Source: Clostridiales bacterium
GTDB taxonomy: Bacteria; Bacillota; Clostridia; Peptostreptococcales; BM714
DNA: 11,608 nt
NCBI GenBank assembly: GCA_002869095.1
Contig: PKTO01000146.1
Location: 1-11,608, forward strand
Direction of reading: 5' to 3'
The notes beneath the pieces were generated by a model. The model saw nothing but the letters and a program-made list of their open reading frames with translations. It did not search any database and was not told where the DNA came from. Below are positions 1 through 6,806 of this stretch, one piece after another; the first letter of the stretch is position 1; each line of letters starts with the position of its first letter. The position numbers and the translations under genes were made by a program.

Positions 1-1
1 G

Positions 2-358
2 GCAAAGTTCCTTGAAGAGGGTTTCATAGAAAAGCACATTCGTAGAATAAAACGCAACTATAAGCGGAAGAATTATCTGATGCAAAGATATATCAGGAAT
101 AACTTCGCCGGTCGTGTGGAGATATTAAGCAGCGATTCTGGACTCAACATGGTTCTTGGATTTCGCACAAAAGGAAGCGCCGAGGAGGTTTCGGATAGCT
201 TCGAGAAAAAGGGAATTCTCGCGAAGGTCATTGGGCGGAGCAGAGGGCAAGTTGTCGTTTCGCTCGCCTACAGCGGTTTCCCGATTGAATTCCTTGAGGG
301 ATTGTCGGAGAGGGAAACAGTCCGTGGAGAAAACTGGATGGACAGCTTTCTGGTTTAG
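2..358 (+). CDS. MocR/GntR-family regulator with aminotransferase-like domain, C-terminal part (5' truncated)
   Basis: The reading frame is open from base 2 to the TAG at 356-358 and gives the last 118 residues of a protein that begins outside the window. The segment FIEKHIRRIKRNYKRKNYLM near the left edge matches the pattern typical of the end of the fold-type I aminotransferase domain in MocR/PdxR-like regulators (a GntR-type winged helix fused to an aminotransferase-like domain). The next part, with SGLNMVLGF and then VVVSLAYSGF, fits the small C-terminal subdomain of that fold. MocR proteins usually bind PLP and control genes of vitamin B6, amino acid or amine metabolism. The DNA-binding domain and the PLP lysine lie upstream and cannot be checked. 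A plain class I aminotransferase is the main alternative. The ATG at 80 is internal to the frame, not a real start. A terminator hairpin lies about 140 bases downstream. Confidence 0.7.
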   Translation, partial: AKFLEEGFIEKHIRRIKRNYKRKNYLMQRYIRNNFAGRVEILSSDSGLNMVLGFRTKGSAEEVSDSFEKKGILAKVIGRSRGQVVVSLAYSGFPIEFLEGLSERETVRGENWMDSFLV

Positions 359-496
359 GTCACTGTGCTTTGTAGCCTTGCCGTTTATATTTTTTTCGGG
401 TTTAACCAGATCAGATGGAAGGTGCATGTCCGGATTTTGTCGGCTTTTCCCGCCGTTCTGGATTTATTCACATTAATGCCACTTAAACAGCGCTTG

Positions 497-536
497 AAAG
501 AAGAGGCCTTACCGAAAATGGAAAGGCCTCTTCTTT
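497..536. terminator. Strong rho-independent terminator between convergent genes
   Basis: The arms AAAGAAGAGGCCTT (497-510) and AAGGCCTCTTCTTT (523-536) pair perfectly over 14 bp around a 12-base loop, and GTTTTT follows on the plus strand. It sits just outside the end of the minus-strand regulator gene (stop at 545-547) and downstream of the plus-strand gene ending at 358. It can therefore serve both convergent units. The T-run is better on the plus strand; on the minus strand the uridines come mainly from the stem itself. Confidence 0.85.
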
Positions 537-544
537 GTTTTTGG

Positions 545-2101
545 TCAATTGCCTCCGTTCTCATAGGCCTTGATTTTACGGTAAAGGGTCCTCAGCCCTA
601 TTCCAAGTTCTTTTGCCGCCTCTTTCTTTCCCTCTACGGTCCATCCATGCTTGTCCAAAGATGCCTTTATGGTTTCGAATTCGGTATGCTTGACTGTTTC
701 TTTTATTGAATTACTGTTGGTCTCGGGTTTCGAATTTGAAATTTTCTCTGGAAGATTTATTTTTTGTATATAAGCGGTTTCTTCCATATTTACAGCATAT
801 TCGACAGCATTTTCAAGTTCACGTACATTTCCCGGCCAATCATATTGTTTCAAAAGCAAGATGGATTCATCCGTGAAACCGCTTATTCTTTTGCTTAGCT
901 TGAAGTTGTATTTTTTTAAAAAGTCCATTGATAAAATTTCTATATCCTCTTGTCTGCCGGCAAGACGAGGAATCCTAAGAGGAATGACGTTTAATCTGTA
1001 ATACAAGTCCGCACGAAAAGTATTGTTTTCCACCATTGTTTCAAGATTTTTGTTTGTCGCGAAAATGAATCGAATATCGACAGGTATAGACCTTGTTCCG
1101 CCGACTTTTTCAATTTTGTTTTCTTGAAGAACTCTAAGCAGTTTTGATTGCATAAAGAGGGGAAGTTCGCCTATCTCATCGAGGAACAGGGTTCCGTTTT
1201 GGGCGAGTTCTATTCTGCCTATTTTGCCTCCCTTTTTTGCACCGGTGAAAGCGCCTTCCTCATATCCGAAAAGTTCGCTTTCGAATAGATTTTCAGGAAT
1301 GCTCGCGCAATTTATGGAGACAAGAGGTTCGTTGGCTCTTGGGCTCCCATAATGGATTGCTTTGGCGAACATTTCTTTTCCTGTGCCGGTTTCACCCATG
1401 ATCAATACCGTGGAGCTGCTGCCGGAGATTTTTCTTGCTATTTCCTTCATTTTGCTGATGGAAGGACTTTTCCCCAATATGTTGTCTATTCCAATTTTGG
1501 GTTCGATAAGGGAGGTTCTCTTTTTTGTCTGTTTTTCGATTGTTATTACGGCACCAATGAATTTGCTGTTTTCGGTTATTGGAGTTGATGACAACATCCC
1601 TGAAAAAAGTTCAAGATTGACATATTCTCTTGATATGTGCGATCCATTCAATATCTCACTTACGATGTTTTCAGGAAATATTAGTTTTATTGAATTTGAA
1701 TAAAGATTGCAATGTGAAAAAAGATTAATCGCCAAATTGTTCTGGTGGCTGATGAAACCATCCTTATCGACTATCATTTTGCAAGCTTCTTCGTTTTGAA
1801 TAACAAGTTTTATTGCATTGTCAAGATAGATGAATTCATTTCTTCGCGCGAAGTGTGTTGCCATAATAGAGATCAGATTTGCAATTTGATCAAGCAATGC
1901 GAGGTGAAAATCGAGATTTTTGGAAATGACCGTATGTCCCCTGCTTGTGAAAGATGTCATTGAAATAACTCCAATGACTTGGTTTTCCGCTTTTATGCAT
2001 TGCAAAAGCTCAATTTTTGCAGGACAGTTGTCCTTAAAGCGGCAACCGATGCAGGAAGGCATATAGCCTGGATTGTTGACTAAAACATGTCCAATGGACA
2101 T
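545..2101 (-). CDS. Sigma-54-dependent transcriptional activator (main part, N-terminus cut off by an in-frame stop)
   Basis: This is an enhancer-binding protein that would activate RNA polymerase carrying sigma-54. In the 518-residue product, a cysteine cluster C17-x2-C20-x5-C26 follows the family-typical NPG at 10-12. A PAS-like segment spans about 105-190. The AAA+ domain has Walker A GETGTGKE (236-243), the sigma-54 contact loop GAFTGA (283-288), Walker [12 protein letters not shown] (303-313), an arginine-finger region FRADLYYRL (362-370) and [10 protein letters not shown] (422-431). A Fis-type helix-turn-helix lies at about 478-511. All ATPase motifs look intact. The ATG at 2099-2101 has no Shine-Dalgarno sequence. 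The same frame continues upstream through a single TAA (2105-2107) into the missing first part of the sensor domain, so the ancestral gene almost certainly began at 2275. The gene is divergent from the gcvP-like operon, whose promoter is of the sigma-54 type, so this is its likely activator. Whether the shortened protein is made and works is unknown. Confidence 0.9.
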   Translation of the reverse strand: MSIGHVLVNNPGYMPSCIGCRFKDNCPAKIELLQCIKAENQVIGVISMTSFTSRGHTVISKNLDFHLALLDQIANLISIMATHFARRNEFIYLDNAIKLVIQNEEACKMIVDKDGFISHQNNLAINLFSHCNLYSNSIKLIFPENIVSEILNGSHISREYVNLELFSGMLSSTPITENSKFIGAVITIEKQTKKRTSLIEPKIGIDNILGKSPSISKMKEIARKISGSSSTVLIMGETGTGKEMFAKAIHYGSPRANEPLVSINCASIPENLFESELFGYEEGAFTGAKKGGKIGRIELAQNGTLFLDEIGELPLFMQSKLLRVLQENKIEKVGGTRSIPVDIRFIFATNKNLETMVENNTFRADLYYRLNVIPLRIPRLAGRQEDIEILSMDFLKKYNFKLSKRISGFTDESILLLKQYDWPGNVRELENAVEYAVNMEETAYIQKINLPEKISNSKPETNSNSIKETVKHTEFETIKASLDKHGWTVEGKKEAAKELGIGLRTLYRKIKAYENGGN

Positions 2102-2104
2102 TAC

Positions 2105-2275
2105 TTATTCGAGAGAGGGCTTATGAACGGATGTCCCCTTTTTTTCCAGATAGTTGTCGGTGCTCGCGATCAAATCGCAATTATTGCTGAAAATGGCAAA
2201 TTCAATATCTCTTGAGTTGGGGACGCCGTTGATAATCTGGTAGAGCTGATCTTTGATTGTATGCAGAGTAATCAT
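2105..2275 (-). pseudogene. N-terminal fragment of the sigma-54 activator, ended by a premature TAA
   Basis: This is a 56-residue open frame from the ATG at 2273-2275, with a good Shine-Dalgarno AAGGAG at 2282-2287 and 6-base spacing. It ends at a TAA in exactly the same frame as the 518-residue regulator downstream, reading GAA-TAA-GTA-ATG. From my knowledge of the family, sensor domains of this type run as a helical start, then a segment like RIAGTGxYxxKIG, then VLKTGK and NPG. The fragment supplies the first half (LIASTDNYLEKKG) and the downstream frame the second ([13 protein letters not shown]). The TAA falls where relatives commonly have an ordinary residue such as lysine, so one A-to-T change (AAA to TAA) would explain it. 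The piece has no evident function on its own. It may be translated and couple to reinitiation at the ATG three bases after the stop. An ATG farther upstream (2351-2353) exists in frame but lacks a ribosome binding site and lies within the promoter region. Confidence 0.75.
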
Positions 2276-2303
2276 TTGCGACTCCTTAAAATATATTTTA
2301 AAT

Positions 2304-2332
2304 ATCGTATGACAAAAGGCTCGATTTGTCAA
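2304..2332 (-). promoter_or_regulatory. Sigma-70-type promoter of the sigma-54 activator gene
   Basis: On the minus strand a consensus -35 TTGACA (2332-2327) is followed after 17 bases by TACGAT (2309-2304). The transcript would start near 2297, leaving a leader of about 20 bases that includes the AAGGAG site before the ATG at 2275. Two TGACAAA boxes overlap the promoter: one covers the -35 element and the other lies in the spacer and touches the -10. Binding of the regulator there would repress its own gene (inference). Confidence 0.6.
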
Positions 2333-2345
2333 TGCGTTTGTCATA
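2308..2345. promoter_or_regulatory. Cluster of three TGACAAA boxes, probable activator binding site
   Basis: TGACAAA occurs at 2310-2316 on the plus strand and at 2325-2331 and 2337-2343 on the minus strand. The first two form the dyad TGACAAA-N8-TTTGTCA. The first and third form a longer perfect 9-bp inverted repeat, TATGACAAA/TTTGTCATA, at 2308-2316 and 2337-2345. The cluster lies roughly 175-210 bases upstream of the expected start from the sigma-54 promoter, a normal distance for enhancer sites. Assignment to the adjacent activator is inference. Confidence 0.5.
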
Positions 2346-2362
2346 ATTGGCAAATAATTGTG

Positions 2363-2380
2363 AAAACAGCGGTCTGTTTT
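2363..2380. promoter_or_regulatory. Perfect palindrome AAAACAG-CGGT-CTGTTTT
   Basis: The inverted repeat has 7-bp arms (2363-2369 and 2374-2380) and a 4-base centre, in the middle of the divergent intergenic region. It has no T-run typical of a terminator and lies upstream of both promoters, so a protein binding site is the more likely reading. The binding protein is unknown. Confidence 0.35.
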
Positions 2381-2393
2381 GAATTAAATAATC

Positions 2394-2400
2394 TGACAAA
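2394..2400 (+). promoter_or_regulatory. Fourth TGACAAA box
   Basis: This copy of the heptamer lies about 94 bases upstream of the -24 element. With its flank it reads TGACAAATC, identical to the box at 2325-2331 read on the minus strand. It could be a second, weaker enhancer half-site for the neighbouring sigma-54 activator. Confidence 0.4.
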
Positions 2401-2493
2401 TCAAAAAATATTTTTCTGGCATTCAAGTATATAAGCAGGCTGTGGAAGTCGTTGAACAATAAATACGACTTAAAAGCATATAAAATAATGTTT

Positions 2494-2508
2494 TGGCATA
2501 AAACATGC
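2494..2508 (+). promoter_or_regulatory. Sigma-54 (-24/-12) promoter of the gcvP-like operon
   Basis: The sequence TGGCATAAAACATGC matches the sigma-54 consensus TGGCACGNNNNTTGC at the key GG and GC pairs with the correct spacing between them, and keeps TGGCA and TGC. The transcript should start near 2520, giving a leader of about 53 bases ahead of the first gene. A divergently encoded sigma-54 activator supports the assignment. Confidence 0.8.
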
Positions 2509-2572
2509 GTATAATTATTGCCAACCAATAACAAACAAGAAAAGCTAAGGGCAAAAAATCAGGAGGAGCAAT

Positions 2573-3970
2573 ATGAAATTAAAAGGTTTTAAATCACATC
2601 CCTACATACCAAATTCGGTTCCGGATGTACAAAACGAGATGTTGAAAGAGATAGGTCTTGCCGATCTTGAAGAACTTCATTCGGAGATTCCCGAGGAAAT
2701 AAAGCTCAAGAAGAACATGGATCTCCCGAAACCCATAGTTTCTGAATACGAGCTGGAAAGGCATGTCAAAGAAATAATAAAGAAGAATAAAACCTGCGAA
2801 GACAATATAAACTTCCTCGGAGGAGGCTGCTGGCAACATCATGTTCCGGCCATCTGCGATGAAATCAATTCGCGAGGGGAATTTCTTACGGCATATGGGG
2901 GAGAGCCTTACAATGACTTGGGAAGATTTCAAGCGTTGTTTGAATACCAAAGCCTGGTAGCCGAGCTTGTCGATATGGATGTTGTGAATGTGCCGACTAT
3001 GGATGGAGCCCAAGCGGCTGCAACAGCCCTTAGGATGGCGGGACGAATAACTGGCCGAACCGAAGTGCTTGTGCCGGCTTTGATGGACAGGGACAAGTTT
3101 AAGATTGTGAACAATTACTGCAAATCGGCACTGAAATTGATAGAGGTGGATTACGACAAGAAAACAGGTCAATTGGACTTGGAAGACTTGAAAAGAAAGG
3201 CAAATGAAAATACGGCGGCTGTATTCTTTGAAAACCCTTCATTCATGGGATTCATAGAAGAAGGCGGCCAAGAGATATCCGATATCGCGCACGAGGCCGG
3301 AGCCTTGAGCGTTGTATGCGTAGACCCGAGTTCTTTGGGAGTTATCAAGCCCCCTAGCCATTATGGCGCTGACATAGTTGCCGGTGAATTACAGCCTCTC
3401 GGAATGCACATGAATTACGGCGGCGGGCAGGCTGGATTCACGGCGACAAGGGATGAAGAAAAGTTTGTTATGGAATTCCCGTCGAGATTGTTCGGGATTA
3501 CATCGACAATTGAAAATGGAGAATATGGATTTGGGGATGTTGCATACGACAGGACTTCATTCGGCCATCACAGGCATGAAGGCAAAGAATACGTTGGAAC
3601 GCAAACAGCCCTTTGGGGTATAACAGCCGGTGTGTATCTTGCTCTAATGGGACCTGTCGGGATGGTTGAACTTGGTCAGACAATCATGCAGAATGTGCAA
3701 TACGCAATCGCTAAAATTGACGAAATTGATGATGTAAAGGCTTCAGCCTTCGATTCAACATCCTTTAAGGAATTTGTCGTGGACTTTAACAAGACAGGCA
3801 GAACCGTCGAAGAAATAAACGGAAAACTGATGGAAAAAGGAATTTTTGGGGGGAAAGACCTCTCTAAGGACTTTCCGCAGATGGGACAGGCGGCTCTCTA
3901 TTGCGTAACGGAGATTCACACAAAAAGTGACATTGACAAATTAGCAGATGCATTGAAAGCATGTCTATAA
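2573..3970 (+). CDS. GcvPA-like protein, divergent homologue of glycine dehydrogenase (decarboxylating) subunit 1
   Basis: The product has 465 residues, close to but slightly longer than usual GcvPA (about 450). In the glycine cleavage system GcvPA and GcvPB form the PLP-dependent P-protein that decarboxylates glycine and passes the aminomethyl group to the lipoyl H-protein. Family features are visible: PYIPNSVPDVQNEMLKEIG (10-28), the SEIPEEIKLKK and LPKP segments (37-54), FLGGG (81-85), ALFEYQSLVAELVDMDV (121-137), KPPSHYGADIV (259-269) and GVYLALMGP (353-361). It departs from true GcvPA at conserved spots. The family's FLGAGxYDHYIP is FLGGGCWQHHVP here, TAYTPYQPEISQGTLQ is TAYGGEPYNDLGRFQ, and REQHIRREKATSNICT is RTSFGHHRHEGKEYVGTQ (327-344). 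It is probably a paralogue acting on another substrate, although automatic annotation would call it gcvPA. The start is clear: AGGAGGAG at 2561-2568 precedes the ATG by 4-6 bases. It is first in an operon behind a sigma-54 promoter. Confidence 0.8.
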   Translation: MKLKGFKSHPYIPNSVPDVQNEMLKEIGLADLEELHSEIPEEIKLKKNMDLPKPIVSEYELERHVKEIIKKNKTCEDNINFLGGGCWQHHVPAICDEINSRGEFLTAYGGEPYNDLGRFQALFEYQSLVAELVDMDVVNVPTMDGAQAAATALRMAGRITGRTEVLVPALMDRDKFKIVNNYCKSALKLIEVDYDKKTGQLDLEDLKRKANENTAAVFFENPSFMGFIEEGGQEISDIAHEAGALSVVCVDPSSLGVIKPPSHYGADIVAGELQPLGMHMNYGGGQAGFTATRDEEKFVMEFPSRLFGITSTIENGEYGFGDVAYDRTSFGHHRHEGKEYVGTQTALWGITAGVYLALMGPVGMVELGQTIMQNVQYAIAKIDEIDDVKASAFDSTSFKEFVVDFNKTGRTVEEINGKLMEKGIFGGKDLSKDFPQMGQAALYCVTEIHTKSDIDKLADALKACL

Positions 3971-3992
3971 ACTTGGAGACAATCCAGAAAGG

Positions 3993-5573
3993 ATGGGAAA
4001 ATTGGAACGAATAAACAGAGATTTTAAGGTAAACAAAAATTTCCACCAAGCGAAATGGGATGAGCCAATAATATTTGAACTGCATAAAAATGGGGAAAGA
4101 GGAGTTGTTGCGCCAAAGGCGGACGAAGAAATAGCAAGAACCGTAGGCGATGGCATTTCCAAAATACCTGAAGGCATGTTAAGGGATGAAGCGCCAAATC
4201 TTCCGGAAATATCCCAGGCGAGAGTAGTGCGCCACTATACGCGACTTTCTCAAATGACATTGGGCGCCGATGTGAATATGGAAATCGGACAAGGAACCTG
4301 TACGGTCAAATACAGTCCCAAGATCAATGAAAGATTGGCAAGGTTGCCGGAAATGACAGAGATCCATCCCTTGCAGGACGAAAGCACGGTTCAGGGAATT
4401 TTGGAAATCATGCATAAGACTGATCTCTTTTTAAGAGAGATTTCAGGGATGGACCGTTTCAGTTTCCAACCCAGCGGAGGCAGCCAAGCAATCATGGCAA
4501 TGGCTGCAATAGCAAGGGCTTATCACGAGTCAAGGGGCGAAGGCGATACAAGGGATGAAATAATAACAACAATCTATTCCCATCCTTCGGATGCGGCTGC
4601 TCCGGCGGTCATGGGCTACAAGATCATATACATCAATCCGGATGAGAACGGATATCCTGATCTGGAAGCTTTCAAGGCGGCGGCATCTGAAAGAACGGCG
4701 GCTTTCTTCATCGCGAACCCGGAGGATACGGGCGTATACAATACCAGGGTGCAGGAATTCACTGAAACAATGAAAGAAGTCGGCGCTCTATCCTGTTACG
4801 ACCAGGCAAATGCAAATGGCTTGCTTGGAATTACTCGTGCAAAGGAGGCCGGATTCGACATGTCTTTCTTTAATTTGCATAAGACTTTTTCAACACCGCA
4901 TGGTTGCGGGGGACCGGCTACCGGGGCTTTGGGAGTCTTGGACCACCTGGTGAAGTTTTTGCCAGGACCATTGATAGATTTTGACGGGGAAAAGTACTTC
5001 CAAAATCATGACATAGTAGACAGCGCCAATTCGATAGGGAAAGTAAGAATGTTCAACGGAGTTGCACCGGTCGTGCTCAAGGCATATTCGTGGATAATGT
5101 CACTGGGAGCTGAAGGACTCTACGAAGTCGCAAAAGTTGCAGTTCTTAACAACAACTACATGTTCAGAAAACTGATGGAGCTGGATGTTGTCGACGCACA
5201 ATACATCAGAGGAAAGCAGCGCGTTGAGCAGGTCAGATATACGATTGAAAAACTTTTCAACGACACAGGGATAACGACAGAAGACGTACAGAGAAGGATG
5301 ATGGATTTCGGAATGCATTATTGGGCAAGCCACCATCCATATTATGTCGCTGAACCGATGACGCTTGAGCCAACGGAATCTCCCTCAAAAGAAGACATTG
5401 ACGAATATGTGGAAACCCTGAAGCATATTTTCCAAGAAGCATACGAGAATCCGGATCTAATCAAATCGGCTCCTCATCAAAGCACTTGTCATCAACTGAA
5501 AGAAGAGAGCCTTGATAATCCGGCCGAGTGGGCTATAACATGGAGAAGCTACCTGAAGAAAACAAGTGTATAG
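3993..5573 (+). CDS. GcvPB-like protein, divergent homologue of glycine dehydrogenase (decarboxylating) subunit 2
   Basis: The product has 526 residues, longer than usual GcvPB (about 480-490). It should be the PLP-carrying partner of the upstream protein, 22 bases away. The PLP lysine is K297 in NLHKTFSTPHG (294-304), and D270 in CYDQANANG (268-276) is placed to contact the PLP ring. Other retained motifs are GTCTVKYSPKINE (101-113), HPLQDESTVQGILEIM (125-140), NSIGKVRMF (346-354), LGAEGL (371-376) and LEPTESPSKEDID (458-470). The family motif SAHGTNPAS is replaced by YSHPSDAAA (195-203), YDGANLNA by YDQANANG, and HGGGGPGSGP by HGCGGPATGA. These sites line the active site in true glycine decarboxylase, so the substrate may differ (inference). 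The start is uncertain. The ATG at 3993 directly abuts AGAAAGG, which is too close to serve as its ribosome binding site. The TTG at 4002 has that sequence about 8 bases upstream and would give a protein three residues shorter. Confidence 0.8.
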   Translation: MGKLERINRDFKVNKNFHQAKWDEPIIFELHKNGERGVVAPKADEEIARTVGDGISKIPEGMLRDEAPNLPEISQARVVRHYTRLSQMTLGADVNMEIGQGTCTVKYSPKINERLARLPEMTEIHPLQDESTVQGILEIMHKTDLFLREISGMDRFSFQPSGGSQAIMAMAAIARAYHESRGEGDTRDEIITTIYSHPSDAAAPAVMGYKIIYINPDENGYPDLEAFKAAASERTAAFFIANPEDTGVYNTRVQEFTETMKEVGALSCYDQANANGLLGITRAKEAGFDMSFFNLHKTFSTPHGCGGPATGALGVLDHLVKFLPGPLIDFDGEKYFQNHDIVDSANSIGKVRMFNGVAPVVLKAYSWIMSLGAEGLYEVAKVAVLNNNYMFRKLMELDVVDAQYIRGKQRVEQVRYTIEKLFNDTGITTEDVQRRMMDFGMHYWASHHPYYVAEPMTLEPTESPSKEDIDEYVETLKHIFQEAYENPDLIKSAPHQSTCHQLKEESLDNPAEWAITWRSYLKKTSV

Positions 5574-5598
5574 GAAACCAGGCAAAGGGTGAGTATAT

Positions 5599-6705
5599 TT
5601 GAAAAAAATTGGTTTGATCATCAATCCGATAGCAGGAATGGGAGGAAGCGTGGGCCTTAAGGGGACTGACGGGGTGAGTTCGAAGGCGAAAAGCATGGGA
5701 GCCGTCCCGAAATCCGCGGAGAGAACCGCTCTTGCGCTCGAAGCGCTGATTGAAATGAAAGAACAATTGCAGGTGATTGCCGGCCCTGGCCCGATGGGAG
5801 AAGACGTCGCCAGAGAACTCGGCTTTCCGGTCAGGACGGTTGGAAGAGCATTTGGCGGAGAAACTACCAGCGCGGACACAATGATTGCGGCTGAAAAAAT
5901 GGCAGAAGAAAAAGTTGACCTTTTGATGTTTGCAGGCGGAGATGGGACGGCGAGGGACATATATTCTGCAGTAAAGGACAGACTTACTGTAGTTGGAATT
6001 CCCGCCGGAGTAAAAATCCATTCCGCGGCCTACGCAATAAATCCACGCAAGGCGGGTGATCTGGCAAAAAAATTTCTCCTTGCCGATTTTGCCTCGACAA
6101 ATGAGGTCGAAGTCATGGATATAGACGAGGAGGCTTTTCGGAAGGGATCGGTAAAAACCAAGCTGTTTGGATATTTGAAAACTCCTGCCGAGAAAAATTT
6201 TTTACAGGTCAAAAAAGCGTCAAGCATAAAATCTGATGAGCAGGCTCAATGGGATATTGCTCATTTCATAGTAGAAAACATGGAAAAGGACACATTCTAT
6301 ATAATCGGCCCCGGTTCGACAACGCGACCGATAATGCAGCTTTTGAACCTTCCATATACATTGCTCGGAGTGGACTTGATATACAACAAGAAATTGGTCA
6401 AGAATGATGTTGCCGAACAGGAGTTGCTTGATACACTATTCGGATGCTGCAAGATAATAATAACGCCAATTGGAGGGCAAGGCTATTTGCTGGGAAGAGG
6501 GAATCAGCAGATAAGTGCGAGAGTTGTGGAAAGAGTAGGAAGAGCAAACATAATCGTAATTTCTACGCGAAGCAAATTGCAAAAATTAAAGGGCAAGCCT
6601 TTTCTGGTTGACACAAATGACGCATCTTTGGATAAAGCCTTGGAAGGGTACGTTGGAGTCATAACCGGATTTGGAGAAAAAGTGATGAACAAGATTGGAC
6701 TTTAG
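5599..6705 (+). CDS. ATP-NAD kinase family protein (AcoX-like)
   Basis: This 368-residue cytosolic protein belongs to the group of NAD-kinase/diacylglycerol-kinase-fold proteins known as AcoX/COG3199. Group signatures are IGLIINPIAGMGGSVGLKGTDG at the N-terminus (4-25), the nucleotide-binding GGDGTARDI (113-121) and GIPAGVKIHSA (133-143). IGPGSTTRPI and GGQGYLLGRGNQQ follow in the C-terminal half. NAD kinases phosphorylate NAD to NADP with ATP. For AcoX-type members the true substrate is not well established; the name comes from an acetoin operon. The start is a TTG, supported by AAAGGGTGAG 5-9 bases upstream and by alignment with the family start (MKKIGLIxNPIAG). It lies 25 bases after the gcvPB-like gene and is surely co-transcribed. 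It may supply or modify a cofactor for the pathway, but that is a guess. Confidence 0.85.
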   Translation: MKKIGLIINPIAGMGGSVGLKGTDGVSSKAKSMGAVPKSAERTALALEALIEMKEQLQVIAGPGPMGEDVARELGFPVRTVGRAFGGETTSADTMIAAEKMAEEKVDLLMFAGGDGTARDIYSAVKDRLTVVGIPAGVKIHSAAYAINPRKAGDLAKKFLLADFASTNEVEVMDIDEEAFRKGSVKTKLFGYLKTPAEKNFLQVKKASSIKSDEQAQWDIAHFIVENMEKDTFYIIGPGSTTRPIMQLLNLPYTLLGVDLIYNKKLVKNDVAEQELLDTLFGCCKIIITPIGGQGYLLGRGNQQISARVVERVGRANIIVISTRSKLQKLKGKPFLVDTNDASLDKALEGYVGVITGFGEKVMNKIGL

Positions 6706-6757
6706 CGTTAAGGAGAATTGGAGGAGGAGAGGCCTATTTCATTAGAAAAACAAGCAA

Positions 6758-6786
6758 TTGCAGTTGTCTAAGTCAAGAAGTATAAT
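6758..6786 (+). promoter_or_regulatory. Possible sigma-70 promoter of the antiporter gene
   Basis: A perfect -10 TATAAT (6781-6786) is preceded at 17 bases by TTGCAG (6758-6763), a weak -35. The start would fall near 6793, only just ahead of the AAAGGAGG ribosome binding site (6794-6801). The 101-base gap between genes, the largest inside this operon, fits an internal promoter. Read-through from the sigma-54 promoter remains likely, because no terminator is seen here. Confidence 0.45.
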
Positions 6787-6806
6787 ACAAATCAAAGGAG
6801 GATAAT

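Noticed and set aside
365..709. Plus-strand open frame of 114 codons after the MocR-like gene
   Set aside because: It runs through the terminator hairpin and antisense to the regulator's C-terminus, and has no ribosome binding site or recognisable domain.
2348..2362. TGGCA resembling a -24 element of a second sigma-54 promoter
   Set aside because: The required GC at the -12 position is absent at the correct distance. The same is true for TGGCA at 2417-2421.
2520..2572. Glycine riboswitch ahead of the gcvP-like operon
   Set aside because: The leader after the sigma-54 promoter is only about 53 bases and A-rich, too short for the glycine aptamer, and no paired stems are visible.
6718..6771. 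Possible 17-codon leader peptide (TTG start) between the kinase and antiporter genes
   Set aside because: The Shine-Dalgarno-like AAGGAG is only 2 bases from the TTG, and the peptide has no repeated regulatory codons. No terminator/antiterminator pair is seen.
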